From: Microbacterium sp. Leaf159
GTDB taxonomy: Bacteria > Actinomycetota > Actinomycetes > Actinomycetales > Microbacteriaceae
Reading direction: 5' to 3'
Length of the DNA: 64,000 nucleotides
NCBI RefSeq assembly: GCF_001423615.1
Contig: NZ_LMOU01000001.1
Span: 1,869,770 to 1,933,769, forward strand
Numbering within the stretch: position 1 is the first letter of the stretch; every line of letters starts with the position of its first letter. Shown piece by piece: positions 24,696 through 34,600 of this stretch. A program made the translations under genes and the position numbers. The notes beneath the pieces were generated by a model. The model was given only the letters and a program-made list of their open reading frames with translations. It was not told where the DNA came from and searched no databases.

Positions 24696-26093
24696 ATGAG
24701 CACCGCGGCTCGGCCTGAACGAGCATCCGCCCGCCTGTCCGCCCGCACGGTCGCCCTGTACGCGATCGGCTCGCTGGGCACGGGCGGATACGCGACCCTC
24801 CCGGGTCTCGTGCTGACGTACTTCCTCACCGACAACCTCGGTGTCGCCGCCCTCGCCGCCGGTCTGATCGTGACCGCGGCCAAGATCTGGGACGTCATCA
24901 TCGACCCGCTGATCGGTGCGGCATCCGATCGCCAGTACGCGAGAACGGGCTCCCGTCGCGGCTTCATGGTGGTGGGCGCCCTCACGCTCCCGGTCTTCTT
25001 CGCGCTCACCTTCGCGGTGCCCCCGTCGTGGGGGCCCACAGCGGGCGCGATCTGCGTGCTCCTCGCGTTCCTCGCGACGGCCACGTCGTTCAGCCTGTTC
25101 CAGGTGCCCTACGTGGCACTGCCCGCCGAGCTCACCTCGGGCTATGACGAGCGCACCCGTCTGCTCGGGTGGCGCGTGGTCGTGCTCACCGCAGCGATCC
25201 TGCTCTTCGGTGCCGGCGGACCCGAGCTGCGCCGAGCCGGGTCGGACCCGGTCGCGGGGTACCTGCTGATGGGCGTCGTCGCGGGCGTCACCATCGGCGT
25301 CGGCATGCTCATCGCGTCACGCACCGCGGATGCCGCCGCGCACCGCACGGCCGCCGCGCACCGCCCTGACGAGGTCGATCGCCCCGCGCTCACAGCGCCG
25401 GCCGGAGTCGGCGAGCAGTATGCGGCCGGCGTGCGCACCCTGCGCCGCAGCCAGCCCTTCCGCGCGCTGCTCGGCACGTTCCTGCTGCAGGCACTGGCGA
25501 CGGGCACCATGCTCGCCGCCGCGCAGTACGTCGCCACCTGGGTGCTGCGCAGCGAGGATGCCGTCACCCTGGTGTTCCTGGCGCTCGTCGGCCCCGCTCT
25601 GATCGCCACACCCGTCTGGACGATCGTCGCGCGGAGGATCGGCAAGGAGCGGGCCTTCGCCATCGCGAGCATCCTGTTCACTGCTGCCGCCGCGACGCTC
25701 GTCCTGGCCGCCTGGATGCCCGGCACCTGGATGTACGGCGCGATCGGGTTCGCCGGCGTCGCGTACGCCGGACTGCAGTCTCTGCCGATGGCGATGCTCC
25801 CCGATGTCATCTCGCACGACGAGCGCATCAGCGGCAGGGGCCAGGCAGGCACGTTCACGGGGGTGTGGACGGCGGGCGAGACCGTCGGTTTCGCCCTCGG
25901 CGCCACGGCGGTCTCACTCACCCTCGCGGCGACCGGGTACGTGTCGACGGTCGCCGGCACGACGGCGCAGCAGCCGGACGCGGCGATCACGGGGATCGTG
26001 CTGAGCTTCAGCATCCTTCCCGCCCTCCTCATGGCGGCGAGCCTGCTGACGCTGCGCCGGTACCGGCTGCGTCGCGCCGACATCGACGCGTGA
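24696..26093 (+). CDS. MFS/GPH-type (MelB-like) sugar symporter
   Basis: 465 aa with 12 predicted membrane helices. The loop between helices 2 and 3 reads D-P-L-I-G-A-A-S-D-R followed by a basic stretch, the signature of glycoside-pentoside-hexuronide cation symporters. A second related motif lies mid-protein. The substrate is unknown; sugars are usual for the family. It is probably monocistronic: leaderless start, and the next gene has its own -10 (TAAGCT, 26108-26113) and Shine-Dalgarno. Confidence 0.75.
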   Translation: MSTAARPERASARLSARTVALYAIGSLGTGGYATLPGLVLTYFLTDNLGVAALAAGLIVTAAKIWDVIIDPLIGAASDRQYARTGSRRGFMVVGALTLPVFFALTFAVPPSWGPTAGAICVLLAFLATATSFSLFQVPYVALPAELTSGYDERTRLLGWRVVVLTAAILLFGAGGPELRRAGSDPVAGYLLMGVVAGVTIGVGMLIASRTADAAAHRTAAAHRPDEVDRPALTAPAGVGEQYAAGVRTLRRSQPFRALLGTFLLQALATGTMLAAAQYVATWVLRSEDAVTLVFLALVGPALIATPVWTIVARRIGKERAFAIASILFTAAAATLVLAAWMPGTWMYGAIGFAGVAYAGLQSLPMAMLPDVISHDERISGRGQAGTFTGVWTAGETVGFALGATAVSLTLAATGYVSTVAGTTAQQPDAAITGIVLSFSILPALLMAASLLTLRRYRLRRADIDA

Positions 26094-26138
26094 GCATGAG
26101 CCCGGCCTAAGCTGGGATCCCGTCCGAAGGAGACGCCG

Positions 26139-27893
26139 ATGACTTCTGCGACCACGCCCGCCGCCACGACGGCGACCACCGACCTGCCGGAGGGTGAGCG
26201 CGAACGCCTCGACGCCGCGATCGCCGAGCTCCACGTCGGCAGCCGCACGTGGACGGCTCTGACCCTCGCGCAGCGCGTCACCCTGCTGCACGGGGTGCGC
26301 ACGAGCGTCGCCGCGACGGCCGAGGACTGGGCGAACACCGCCGCAGCGTCCAAGGGCCTCGACGGCCGGCATCCGCTGCGCGGCGAGGAATGGCTCAGCG
26401 GACCGTACAGCGTCCTCGGCGCGCTCGATGCGTACATCGAGACCCTCTCGCGCCTCGCGAACGGCACGAATCCGCTCGACGGTGTCAGGATCGACCGGGC
26501 ACCCGGCGGACGCTCTCGCGTGCACGCCTTCCCGCTCACGGGCATCGACCGGTTCCTCCTCTCCGGATACACGGGCGAGGTGTGGCTCGAACCCGGGATC
26601 ACTCCGAACGGCGCGCGGGCGGCGGCGGGCCTCGCGCAGCGCACGCCGTCGGAGCCCGGGGGCGTGGGGCTCGTGCTCGGCGCCGGCAACATCACCTCGA
26701 TCCCCGTGCTCGACGTGCTCTACGAGCTGCTCGCGCACAACCGCACCGCCCTGCTCAAGGTCAATCCGACCCAGGATGCTCTCGTGCCGGTGTACAAGCG
26801 CGCATTCGCCCCGCTCATCGCCCTCGGCTTGCTGCGCATCGTGCGCGGAGGGCCTGCGGTGGGCGTCTACCTGACGGGTCACGCCGATCTCGCCCACGTG
26901 CACATCACCGGTTCCGCCGCGACGTTCGATGCGATCGTCTGGGGCACCGGATCGGCCGCCGCCCGTCGGCGCCGCGAGAACCGACCGCAGCTGAAGAAGC
27001 CCATCACCGCCGAGCTCGGTGGCGTGTCGCCGATCATCATCGTGCCCGGCGACTGGACGGCCGCCGACCTCACCTATCAGGCCGAGCATGTCGCGACCAT
27101 GCGCCTGCAGAACAGCGGCCACAACTGCATCGCCGGCCAGGTCGTCATCATGTCGTCGGACTGGGCGCAGGCCGACGACTTCCGGGCGGCCCTGCGTCGC
27201 GCCTACGCCAGCGCCCCCGAGCGGCCGATCTGGTACCCCGGCTCACCCTCGCGGATGGACCTCGCGACCGAGGCATACCCCGACGCCCTCGTGCTCGGCG
27301 ACCGGCTGCTGGTCGAGATCGAGCAGGGTGACGACGCGGCAGCGCTGCAGAGCACCGAGTACTTCGCTCCCGTCCTGGGCGTCGTCTCGATCGCCGGCAC
27401 CGGGCAGGAATTCCTCGACTCCGCCGTGGCCTACGCGAACGATCGGCTGCAGGGCACTCTCGGCGCCAACCTGCTGATCGACCCGTCGACCGAGAAGACA
27501 CTCGGCGCCGGGTTCGACCGGGCCATCGCCGCGCTGCGCTACGGCTCGATCGCGATCAACGGATGGACCGCCTTCGGCTTCATCACCCCGACCCTGACCT
27601 GGGGGGCCTTCCCCGGCAGCACGATCGGCGACGTCGGCAGCGGCATCGGGGTCGTCCACAACGCACTGCTGCTCGACGGTGTCGAGCGTTCGGTGATCCG
27701 CGGCCCCTTCCGGCCGTTCCCGCGTTCGCTGCCGATCGTCAACGGCGGTGGGCGCCTGACGGTCCTCCCGAAGCCGCCGTGGTTCGTGTCTGCACGCACG
27801 GGGGCCGCGGTGAGCGAGGGCCTCACACGGTTCCGCGCGAACGGCGGGATCGTCGGGCTCCTGAAGACGCTGACGCAGGCGCTGCGCGCCTGA
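26139..27893 (+). CDS. aldehyde dehydrogenase family protein
   Basis: 584 aa, longer than the usual 480-520. The family's catalytic Cys lies in N-S-G-H-N-C-I-A-G-Q, and the conserved Glu region T-A-E-L-G-G precedes it. G-A-G-N-I-T-S-I-P and L-L-K-V-N-P-T form the NAD(P)-binding face. The extra length lies partly in the N-terminus and in a C-terminal tail of about 60 residues with an R-G-P-F-R-P-F-P segment. It has its own -10 and GAAGGAG. The substrate cannot be told. It may belong to a divergent ALDH branch rather than a classical one. Confidence 0.8.
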   Translation: MTSATTPAATTATTDLPEGERERLDAAIAELHVGSRTWTALTLAQRVTLLHGVRTSVAATAEDWANTAAASKGLDGRHPLRGEEWLSGPYSVLGALDAYIETLSRLANGTNPLDGVRIDRAPGGRSRVHAFPLTGIDRFLLSGYTGEVWLEPGITPNGARAAAGLAQRTPSEPGGVGLVLGAGNITSIPVLDVLYELLAHNRTALLKVNPTQDALVPVYKRAFAPLIALGLLRIVRGGPAVGVYLTGHADLAHVHITGSAATFDAIVWGTGSAAARRRRENRPQLKKPITAELGGVSPIIIVPGDWTAADLTYQAEHVATMRLQNSGHNCIAGQVVIMSSDWAQADDFRAALRRAYASAPERPIWYPGSPSRMDLATEAYPDALVLGDRLLVEIEQGDDAAALQSTEYFAPVLGVVSIAGTGQEFLDSAVAYANDRLQGTLGANLLIDPSTEKTLGAGFDRAIAALRYGSIAINGWTAFGFITPTLTWGAFPGSTIGDVGSGIGVVHNALLLDGVERSVIRGPFRPFPRSLPIVNGGGRLTVLPKPPWFVSARTGAAVSEGLTRFRANGGIVGLLKTLTQALRA

Positions 27894-27932
27894 GGCGCCT
27901 CCGCCTCTGAGCGTTCCGTCCGCCGCGGAGTC

Positions 27933-28895
27933 TCAGCTCGCGAAGCGGTCGGTCGCCGCGCGCAGTGCCCGCTGGGTGCCGGGTTCGGTGGCCGAGTGGC
28001 CGGCGTCGTCGACCACGACGAACTCCGCCTCGGGCCAGGCCGTGTGCAGGTCCCACGCGGTCATCATCGGCGTGCACACGTCATGACGACCCTGCACGAT
28101 GACGGTCGGGATGTGGCGGATGCCGTCGACTCCGGCGATCAGCTGGCCCTCCGACCACCATCCGCGGTTCACGAAGAAGTGGTTCTCTATGCGGGCGAAC
28201 GCGGTCGCAGCGCGCGGATCGGACATCGCCTCGATCTGGGCGGCATCCGGTCGGAGTGTGACCGTCGATGCCTCCCACCGCGACCACGCGACCGCCGCCG
28301 GCTCGTGGACGGCCGGATCGGGGTCGAACAGCCGCCGGTGATAGGCCTCGATCATGTGCGACCGCTCGAGCACCGGGATGGGAGCGAGGAACTCCTCCCA
28401 CAGATCCGGGAAGAGCGCCGCCGCGCCGCCCTCGTAGAACCACTCCAGCTCCTCGCGGCGCAGCGTGAAGATGCCCCGGAGGATCAGTTCGCTGACGGCA
28501 TCCGGATGCGCCTGTGCATAGGCGAGCGCGAGCGCGCTCCCCCACGATCCGCCGAACACCTGCCACTGCTCGATGCCGAGGTTGCGGCGGAGCAGCTCGA
28601 TGTCAGCGATGAGGTGCGCGGTGGTGACGAAGCGGAGATCTGCGTCTGGCGCGCTCGCATGCGGGGTGCTGCGACCGCAGCCGCGCTGGTCGAGCAGCAC
28701 GATCCGATACGCATCGGGGTCGAAGAACCGGCGCTGCCAGGCGGAGGTGCCGCTTCCCGGACCTCCGTGCAGAAACACCACGGGCTTGCCGTCGGGGTTG
28801 CCGCTGACCTCCCAGTACATGCGGTGGCCGTCGCCGACGAGCAGCTCACCGGTCTCGTACGGCTCGATCGGCGGATACAGCGCGTCCAGGTCCAT
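27933..28895 (-). CDS. pip: prolyl iminopeptidase
   Basis: 320 aa alpha/beta hydrolase of peptidase family S33. It has the oxyanion motif H-G-G-P-G-S-G, the D-Q-R-G-C-G-R-S segment, the nucleophile elbow G-G-S-W-G-S and the late V-D-D-A-G-H-S with the catalytic His. Together these are diagnostic for proline iminopeptidase, which removes N-terminal Pro from peptides in the cytoplasm. GGGAGGGAAG precedes the ATG at 28895. It is convergent with the aldehyde dehydrogenase gene. A 20-nt perfect palindrome lies 28 nt upstream of the start and could be an operator. Confidence 0.9.
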   Translation of the reverse strand: MDLDALYPPIEPYETGELLVGDGHRMYWEVSGNPDGKPVVFLHGGPGSGTSAWQRRFFDPDAYRIVLLDQRGCGRSTPHASAPDADLRFVTTAHLIADIELLRRNLGIEQWQVFGGSWGSALALAYAQAHPDAVSELILRGIFTLRREELEWFYEGGAAALFPDLWEEFLAPIPVLERSHMIEAYHRRLFDPDPAVHEPAAVAWSRWEASTVTLRPDAAQIEAMSDPRAATAFARIENHFFVNRGWWSEGQLIAGVDGIRHIPTVIVQGRHDVCTPMMTAWDLHTAWPEAEFVVVDDAGHSATEPGTQRALRAATDRFAS

Positions 28896-28922
28896 CGTCT
28901 TCCCTCCCTCAGAAGCCCGTCG

Positions 28923-28942
28923 TGATCACGTCGACGTGATCA
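28923..28942. promoter_or_regulatory. 20-nt perfect palindrome upstream of pip
   Basis: TGATCACGTCGACGTGATCA is fully self-complementary and overlaps the stop codon of the metallopeptidase gene. It could be an operator for pip or a hairpin that ends the upstream transcript. There is no T-run, which favours a protein-binding site. Confidence 0.45.
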
Positions 28943-29824
28943 GAGCTGGTCTCCCGTCAGTGTCAGGGGCTGCTCGCACACGTCGAGCCCCTCCTGGTAG
29001 CCGCTCGCGAACCAGTACTTGCGCTGCTCGCTCGAGCCGTGCGTAAAGCTCTCCGGGTTCACCGAGCCCGACGACTGCTGCTGGATGTTGTCGTCGCCGA
29101 CGGTGTTCGCCGCGTTCAGCGCATCCTGGCGCTCGGCTTCGGTCGTCTCCTGGAGGTAGGGGACCCCGTCCGGGTCCTTCTCCTTCGTCATCTGACCGAT
29201 CCAGGCACCCGCGTAGCAGTCGGCCTGCAGCTCGATGCGCACACCGTTGCTGTCGGGACCCGTGCCGTTGTTCGGATACCGGTCCATGACGCCGGTGATG
29301 TACTGAATGTGGTGGCCCCACTCGTGCCCCACGATGTAGAGCTGCGCGAGGTTGCCGGCGGATGCTCCGAACTGCTGCTGCATGAGGTCGAAGAACGTGG
29401 GGTCGATGTAGACCGTCTCGTCCGGCGGGCAGTAGAAGGGACCGACCGCATTGGAGGCCGTACCGCACGCGGTCGAGGTCGCTCCGTCGACGATGATGAG
29501 CTGCGGAGGGCGGTACGGGTCGACGTAGTCCTCCCAGTAGCCGTCGAGCGCCAGCTGCGAGCTCGCCACCCGGCAGTCGACGTTCTCGTTGGCGTCCTCA
29601 CCGGTGAGGCAGTTCTCGATCACGCTCCCCTCCTGGGGCTCGGATCCGCCCCCGGTGGCTCCCCCGCCGCCGAGCAGTCCCGTCAGGTCGATCCCCAGCA
29701 GCGGCCCCGCGATGAGGGCGATGATGCCGAGCAGGCCGACACCGCCGGCTCCGGCGACGACGGCGCCGCGACCGCGACGGCGGGCGGTGTTGCCGGAGAC
29801 ATCGGCATCTGGGTTGAAGGTCAT
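28940..29824 (-). CDS. neutral zinc metallopeptidase (YpfJ/KPN_02809 family)
   Basis: 294 aa. A basic N-terminus is followed by one membrane helix (about residues 20-45), a Gly-rich linker and an extracellular peptidase domain with H-E-W-G-H-H at about residue 175 and a downstream E-L-Q-A-D-C that supplies the third zinc ligand. Several Cys are placed for disulfides. The family is PF04228, of unknown physiological substrate. ATG 29824 is chosen because TACCCT ends exactly 6 nt upstream; sequence further upstream in the same frame is antisense to mdh. Confidence 0.85.
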   Translation of the reverse strand: MTFNPDADVSGNTARRRGRGAVVAGAGGVGLLGIIALIAGPLLGIDLTGLLGGGGATGGGSEPQEGSVIENCLTGEDANENVDCRVASSQLALDGYWEDYVDPYRPPQLIIVDGATSTACGTASNAVGPFYCPPDETVYIDPTFFDLMQQQFGASAGNLAQLYIVGHEWGHHIQYITGVMDRYPNNGTGPDSNGVRIELQADCYAGAWIGQMTKEKDPDGVPYLQETTEAERQDALNAANTVGDDNIQQQSSGSVNPESFTHGSSEQRKYWFASGYQEGLDVCEQPLTLTGDQL

Positions 29825-29830
29825 GCCACG

Positions 29831-29836
29831 AGGGTA
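29831..29836 (-). promoter_or_regulatory. -10 element of a leaderless promoter (metallopeptidase gene)
   Basis: On the minus strand TACCCT ends 6 nt before the ATG at 29824. Confidence 0.5.
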
Positions 29837-29863
29837 CTCTGCGCCGGGGGTCCGCCACGGTCG

Positions 29864-29869
29864 TAGGCT
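29864..29869 (+). promoter_or_regulatory. -10 element of a leaderless promoter (mdh)
   Basis: TAGGCT ends 6 nt before the ATG at 29876. The divergent metallopeptidase promoter lies within 40 nt, so both start from the same small gap. Confidence 0.5.
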
Positions 29870-29875
29870 CGTGTC

Positions 29876-30865
29876 ATGACGACCACGATCACGCTGACCG
29901 GTGCAGGCGGACAGATCGGATACGCGCTGCTCTTCCGCATCGCGGCCGGAGACCTGCTCGGGCCTGACGAGAAGGTGCGCCTGCGACTGCTCGAGATCCC
30001 TCAGGGCCTCGGCGCCGCCGAGGGTGCGGCCCTGGAACTGCAGGACGGAGCCTTCGGGCTGCTCGAGCATGTCGAGGTGACCGACGATCCCGCCGTCGGT
30101 TTCGACGGAGCCGACCTCGCACTGCTGGTCGGAGCGCGTCCCCGTGGGCCGGGCATGGAACGGGGAGATCTGCTGGCCGCCAACGCGGGCATCTTCGGTC
30201 CCCAGGGCGCGGCGATCGCCGCGAACGCATCGTCGGACGTGCGCGTGACAGTGGTCGGGAATCCGGCGAACACGAATGCGCTCATCGCGGCGGCCTCCGC
30301 GGACGGCGTGCCCGCCGAACGGTTCACGGCGCTCACACGTCTCGACGAGAATCGGGCGAGGGCTCAGCTCGCGCAGACGCTGGCAGCACCGGTCGACACC
30401 GTGCGACGCGTGCCGATCTGGGGCAACCACTCGGCGACGCAGTTCCCCGACGTCTCGCACGCGACGGTCGGCGGCGCTCCGGTGGCCGATGCCCTCGAGG
30501 CCATCGTCGGCGACGTGCCCGCGTGGCTCGACGAGACGTTCATCCCGCGGGTCGCGAAGCGCGGGGCGGAGATCATCCAGGTGCGCGGGTCGTCGTCGGT
30601 GGCCTCGGCCGCGAACGCGACGATCGAGCACGTGCGCGACTGGGTGCACGGCACCGATGACTGGACCTCGGCCGGCGTCATCTCGCACGGCGAGTACGGG
30701 GTTCCGGAGGGACTGATCTCGTCGTTCCCGGTGCGCTCGATCGGCGGCGAATGGCAGATCGTCGAGGGACTCGAGGTCAGCGACTGGGCGCGCGCCCGCA
30801 TCGATGCCTCCGTCGCGGAGCTGGTCGAGGAGCGCGAAGCGGTGCGAGCCCTCGGGATGCTCTGA
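29876..30865 (+). CDS. mdh: malate dehydrogenase
   Basis: 329 aa, the normal length for the cytosolic-type enzyme. N-terminal Rossmann motif G-A-G-G-Q-I-G-Y, then the V-G-A-R-P-R substrate loop, [14 protein letters not shown] with the catalytic Asp neighbourhood, and I-W-G-N-H-S-A-T-Q with the active-site His. It oxidises malate to oxaloacetate with NAD in the TCA cycle. It appears monocistronic and leaderless. Confidence 0.95.
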   Translation: MTTTITLTGAGGQIGYALLFRIAAGDLLGPDEKVRLRLLEIPQGLGAAEGAALELQDGAFGLLEHVEVTDDPAVGFDGADLALLVGARPRGPGMERGDLLAANAGIFGPQGAAIAANASSDVRVTVVGNPANTNALIAAASADGVPAERFTALTRLDENRARAQLAQTLAAPVDTVRRVPIWGNHSATQFPDVSHATVGGAPVADALEAIVGDVPAWLDETFIPRVAKRGAEIIQVRGSSSVASAANATIEHVRDWVHGTDDWTSAGVISHGEYGVPEGLISSFPVRSIGGEWQIVEGLEVSDWARARIDASVAELVEEREAVRALGML

Positions 30866-30917
30866 AAGGTCACCGCGCAGCCTCGGATCAGGGCAGAATG
30901 GATGCCGGAGGTGCGCG

Positions 30918-31388
30918 ATGAGCGAGACGATCGATCCCATGAAGGCGACGGCATCCGTCGACGAGGCCCTGACGAGTCCGCTGCACCTGCCGCATGCGGC
31001 AGCGGAATGCCCGAAGTGCTTCACCGAGCTGCAGCAGAACCGCGATTTCTGGCTCGCCCGACCAGACGGCTCCCGCCTTGTCGGACTCGTCGTCTCGCGC
31101 GAGGGCATGCCCTCGGTGGTCGAGCAGCGTGATGACCTCACCCGGTTCGGTGTGCCGATCGAGGGGTTCCGTCACCCCTCCCCCGACATCCTCGAGAGTT
31201 GGAGCGACCGGCTCTCACGCCTCATCGGCACCCTGAAGACGGGCGACGTGCTCGTCGTCGCGAACATCCACGCTCTGGGCCGTGACGCCGACGAAGGCGC
31301 CCGCACGGCCAAGGAGCTGCGCCGCCACGGCATCATCGTCAAGGTGCTGAGCCACGACGCACGACACCTGGCCGACGCCACGCGCTGA
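30918..31388 (+). CDS. degenerate resolvase-like (serine-recombinase fold) protein
   Basis: 156 aa. After about 50 residues with a C-P-K-C pair, the rest follows the serine-resolvase catalytic domain: a strand in the YxRVS position reading V-G-L-V-V-S, then a helix with Q-R-D-D-L, then G-D-V-L-V-V-A-N-I-H-A-L-G-R where active enzymes have W.L.R.GR. The first Arg is lost, and Asp and Arg of the second motif are replaced by His and Ala. There is no helix-turn-helix. It is probably not a recombinase, more likely a co-opted fold. GGAGG precedes the ATG at 30918. Confidence 0.55.
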   Translation: MSETIDPMKATASVDEALTSPLHLPHAAAECPKCFTELQQNRDFWLARPDGSRLVGLVVSREGMPSVVEQRDDLTRFGVPIEGFRHPSPDILESWSDRLSRLIGTLKTGDVLVVANIHALGRDADEGARTAKELRRHGIIVKVLSHDARHLADATR

Positions 31389-31427
31389 CACCCCCGGCCA
31401 GCGCGCCGGATCGCTGAGAACCGGGCC

Positions 31428-31631
31428 TCAGAAATCTCCGGACCGGAGACGCGCGAGCGTCGCCGCGCCGATCTCGGCTCGCGCCGCGGGATGCCGCGCG
31501 TAGAAGAGGATCACGGCGGCGAGCAGGACGCCGAGTGCGATCAGCCCGGTCGTCGACCGTCGCTGGCCCTGCCATCCGGTGTGACCGGGGACCCAGACGG
31601 TCTCGACGGCGATCCTCTTCGCGTCCGTCAC
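31428..31631 (-). CDS. small membrane protein at the end of the type VII operon
   Basis: 67 aa from GTG 31631, which overlaps the eccC stop (GTGA). It has a V-P-G-H-x-G-W-x-G-Q-x-R-S-T-T-G-L N-terminus, one membrane helix, and a C-terminus A-R-A-E-I-G-x-x-T-L-x-R-L-R-S-G-x-F. The 252-aa protein at 47071-47829 begins and ends with the same two motifs but has about 170 more residues between them. Conservation of both ends and linkage to two secretion-related operons suggest a shared accessory role. No named family is recognised. Confidence 0.7.
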   Translation of the reverse strand: MTDAKRIAVETVWVPGHTGWQGQRRSTTGLIALGVLLAAVILFYARHPAARAEIGAATLARLRSGDF

Positions 31632-34600
31632 TGGTAGCTCGGCGGCACCCACAGCAGCTGTGCGGCGACCAGGCCGCGATCACGGCTGACGATCTGCGCG
31701 CGACCGGGGATGGCCGGGATCGCCTTGACCTTGCCGATCAGCTGACCCTCCTCCGGGCTGCCCGAGAGCAGGATGCCGGTGGCGCCCAGGTCGGTCATGC
31801 GCTGGATGATCGGGTCGTAGGCCGCACGGCTCGCTCCACCGGTGCGACGCGTGAGGATCACGTGCAGACCGAGGTCGGCCGCCTGCGCGAGCAGCGGGGC
31901 GAGCACGGCCACCGGGTTGCCCTGCGAAGTGGACACGAGGTCGTAGTCGTCGATGAGCACGAAGCCCTCGGCGCCCTTCCACCACGACCGCGTGCGCAGC
32001 TGGTCGGGAGTGACGTCGGCGCCGGGGATGCGGCTCTGGAAGAACTGCGCGAGCTCGCTCATGCCGCCCTCCGTCATCTCGTGCGAGGTGAGGTAGGCGC
32101 CGAGATACTCCTGCGGGATCTCTCCGAGCAGCGCACGGCGGTAGTCGACCACGAAGATCTTCGCCTCGGACGGCCCGTACAGGCGAGTGATCTCGTGCAC
32201 GACTCCGCGGAGCATCGACGACTTGCCCGAGTCGGCATCGCCGTAGAGGTACAGCAGCGGTTCTTCGAGGGGGTCGATCGAGAACGGAGCGAGGTTCGCC
32301 TCGTCGATGCCGAGGAGGATCTCGCGGGGCTCCGAACCGTCCGCCGATGCGGCCGCGGCGACGCCGCGCAGGTCGGCGTGACCGATGCGCGATGGCAGCA
32401 GACGCAGCTTGGGTCCGGCGGGGCCGTGCCACGCCGATGCGACCCGAGCGACGAGATCGTCGATGCCGCCCGCGAGCGAGGAGGCTTCGTCGACGCCGTC
32501 GATGCGCGGCAGCGCCGTGAGCATCTGCAGGCCGTTCTCGTTCAGACCGCGACCGGGGATCGCGGTGACGTTCTCCGCCGCCTTGCGGTTGACCTCGGAG
32601 TCCGTCGGGTCGCCGAGCCGCAGTTCGATCCGCGTGCCGATGAGGTCCTTGATGTTGGCGCGGATCTCCATCCAGCGAGCCGCCGTGATCACGACGTGCA
32701 CGCCGTAGGTCAGACCGCGGGCGGCGATCGCCTGGATCTGCGGTTCGAGCATCTCGAACTCGGCTCGCAGCGTGCCCCAGCCGTCGACCATCAGGAAGAT
32801 GTCTCCGTAGCCGTCATCCGCCAGCCCCTGGGCACGGCGCTGACGATACGTGTCGATCGAGTCGATGCCGTTCTGACGGAAGTAGACCTCGCGGGCGTTG
32901 AGCAGGCTCGTGACCTCGGCGACCGTGCGTCGCACGATGTCGGGCTCCGAACGCGTCGCGACGCCACTGACGTGCGTGAACCTCTGCAGGCCGGTGAAGC
33001 TGCCGCCACCGAAGTCGATCACGAAGAACTGCACCTCCTGCGGAGTGTGCGTGAGCGCCAGTGCGACCAGCGCCGTGCGCGCGAGAGTGCTCTTGCCGCT
33101 GAGCGGCGCACCGACGATCGCCATGTGACCCGCGGCACCGCCGAGCGAGATCGCGAGGTTCTCGCGGCGCTGCTCGAGCGGCACATCGACGATTCCGAGC
33201 GGAACGGTGAGCGCACCGGCGCCCCGCCACCGCGGCGAGATCAGGCCGAGGGCCGGGTCTTCGACGAGGTCGCCGAAGAGCTGGTCGAGCGTGGCCGGGG
33301 TCTCGAGCGGCGGCAGCCAGACCTGGTGGGCCGAGGGGCCGCGACCGCTCATCATCTCGACGGCGATCTCGAAGGTGTTGCGCTTCTCTTCGGGCTCGGC
33401 GTCGACCACGACCTCGGGCTCGTCGACCGGGGTGTCAGCACGCCAGACCGGAGCAGCGGTGAACAGCTCGACCGCGGTCGAGCCCGTGCTCTGCGCAGAG
33501 CCGGTGGCCGCGCGGCGCCTGCGGCGAGGCGGCGGCCCCGACACGTAGGAGGCACGGAACTGGGTCATCGTCTCGGTGTCGGACTTCAGGATTCCGGCAC
33601 CCGGCTGCGTGGGCAGGTGATACGCGTCGGGCACGCCGAGCACCGTGCGCGACTCCGCCGCCGAGAACGTGCGCAGGCCGATGCGGTACGACAGGTGCGT
33701 GTCGAGGCCGCGGAGCTTGCCCTCCTCCAGGCGCTGCGAGGACAGCAGCAGATGCACCTGGAGCGAACGGCCGAGTCGGCCGATGTTGACGAACGTGTCG
33801 ACGAACTCGGGCTTGGCCGACAGCAGCTCGGAGAACTCGTCCGCGACGATGAGCAGAGCGGGAAGAGGAGCGAGGTCGGTGCGTCCGCCACGACGCGCCT
33901 TCTCGTAGTCGGCGACGTTCGCGAACGGACCGGTCGCGCGGAGGAGCTCCTGCCGACGGACCATCTCGCCCTGCAGGGCGTCCTGCATGCGGTCGACCAG
34001 CGAGATCTCCTCGCCGAGGTTCGTGATGATCGCCGAGACGTGGGGCATGTCCGCCATGCCGGCGAACGTCGCGCCACCCTTGAAGTCGACGAGCACGAAG
34101 TTGAGCTGCTCGGGTGAATGGGTCATCGCGAGGGCGAGCACGAGCGTGCGCAGCACCTCGGACTTACCCGAACCGGTCGCACCGATGATGAGACCGTGCG
34201 GGCCCATACCCTGCTGCGCGGACTCTTTGATGTCGAGGATCAGCGGGCTGCCGTCCTCGGTCTGACCGATCGGCACACGCAGTCGGTCGCGTTCGAGACG
34301 AGGAGCCCAGGCCGCGTCGAGGTCGAGATCGCGCACGTCGGGGAGTCCGAGCAGCTCGACGAGTTCGGCCTGATCGGTCGCGCTCTTCTTCTTGGTGATG
34401 GTCGTGCCACCGGAGTACAGGGCGATGAGCCGCCGGGCGGTCGCCTCGGCCTCGACGATGCTGATCGCGTCGGCCTCGAAGGGACGCGCGGGAACCTGCA
34501 GGCTCACGAGCTCGGCGCGGCTGCCCTTGTCTCCGGGCTCGAACGCGATGCGAAGCGCGTTCGGGTCGTCGAGGTCGCTCCACCGAGAAGGGAGGTCGAT

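Noticed and set aside
29825..31141. Long N-terminal extension of the metallopeptidase frame
   Set aside because: It is antisense to mdh and the resolvase-like gene. A -10 element 6 nt before ATG 29824 fits the short form.
31428..31652. Longer N-terminus for the small type VII protein
   Set aside because: The GTG at 31631 overlaps the eccC stop (GTGA) and matches the start of the 252-aa relative. The extra residues would be inside eccC.
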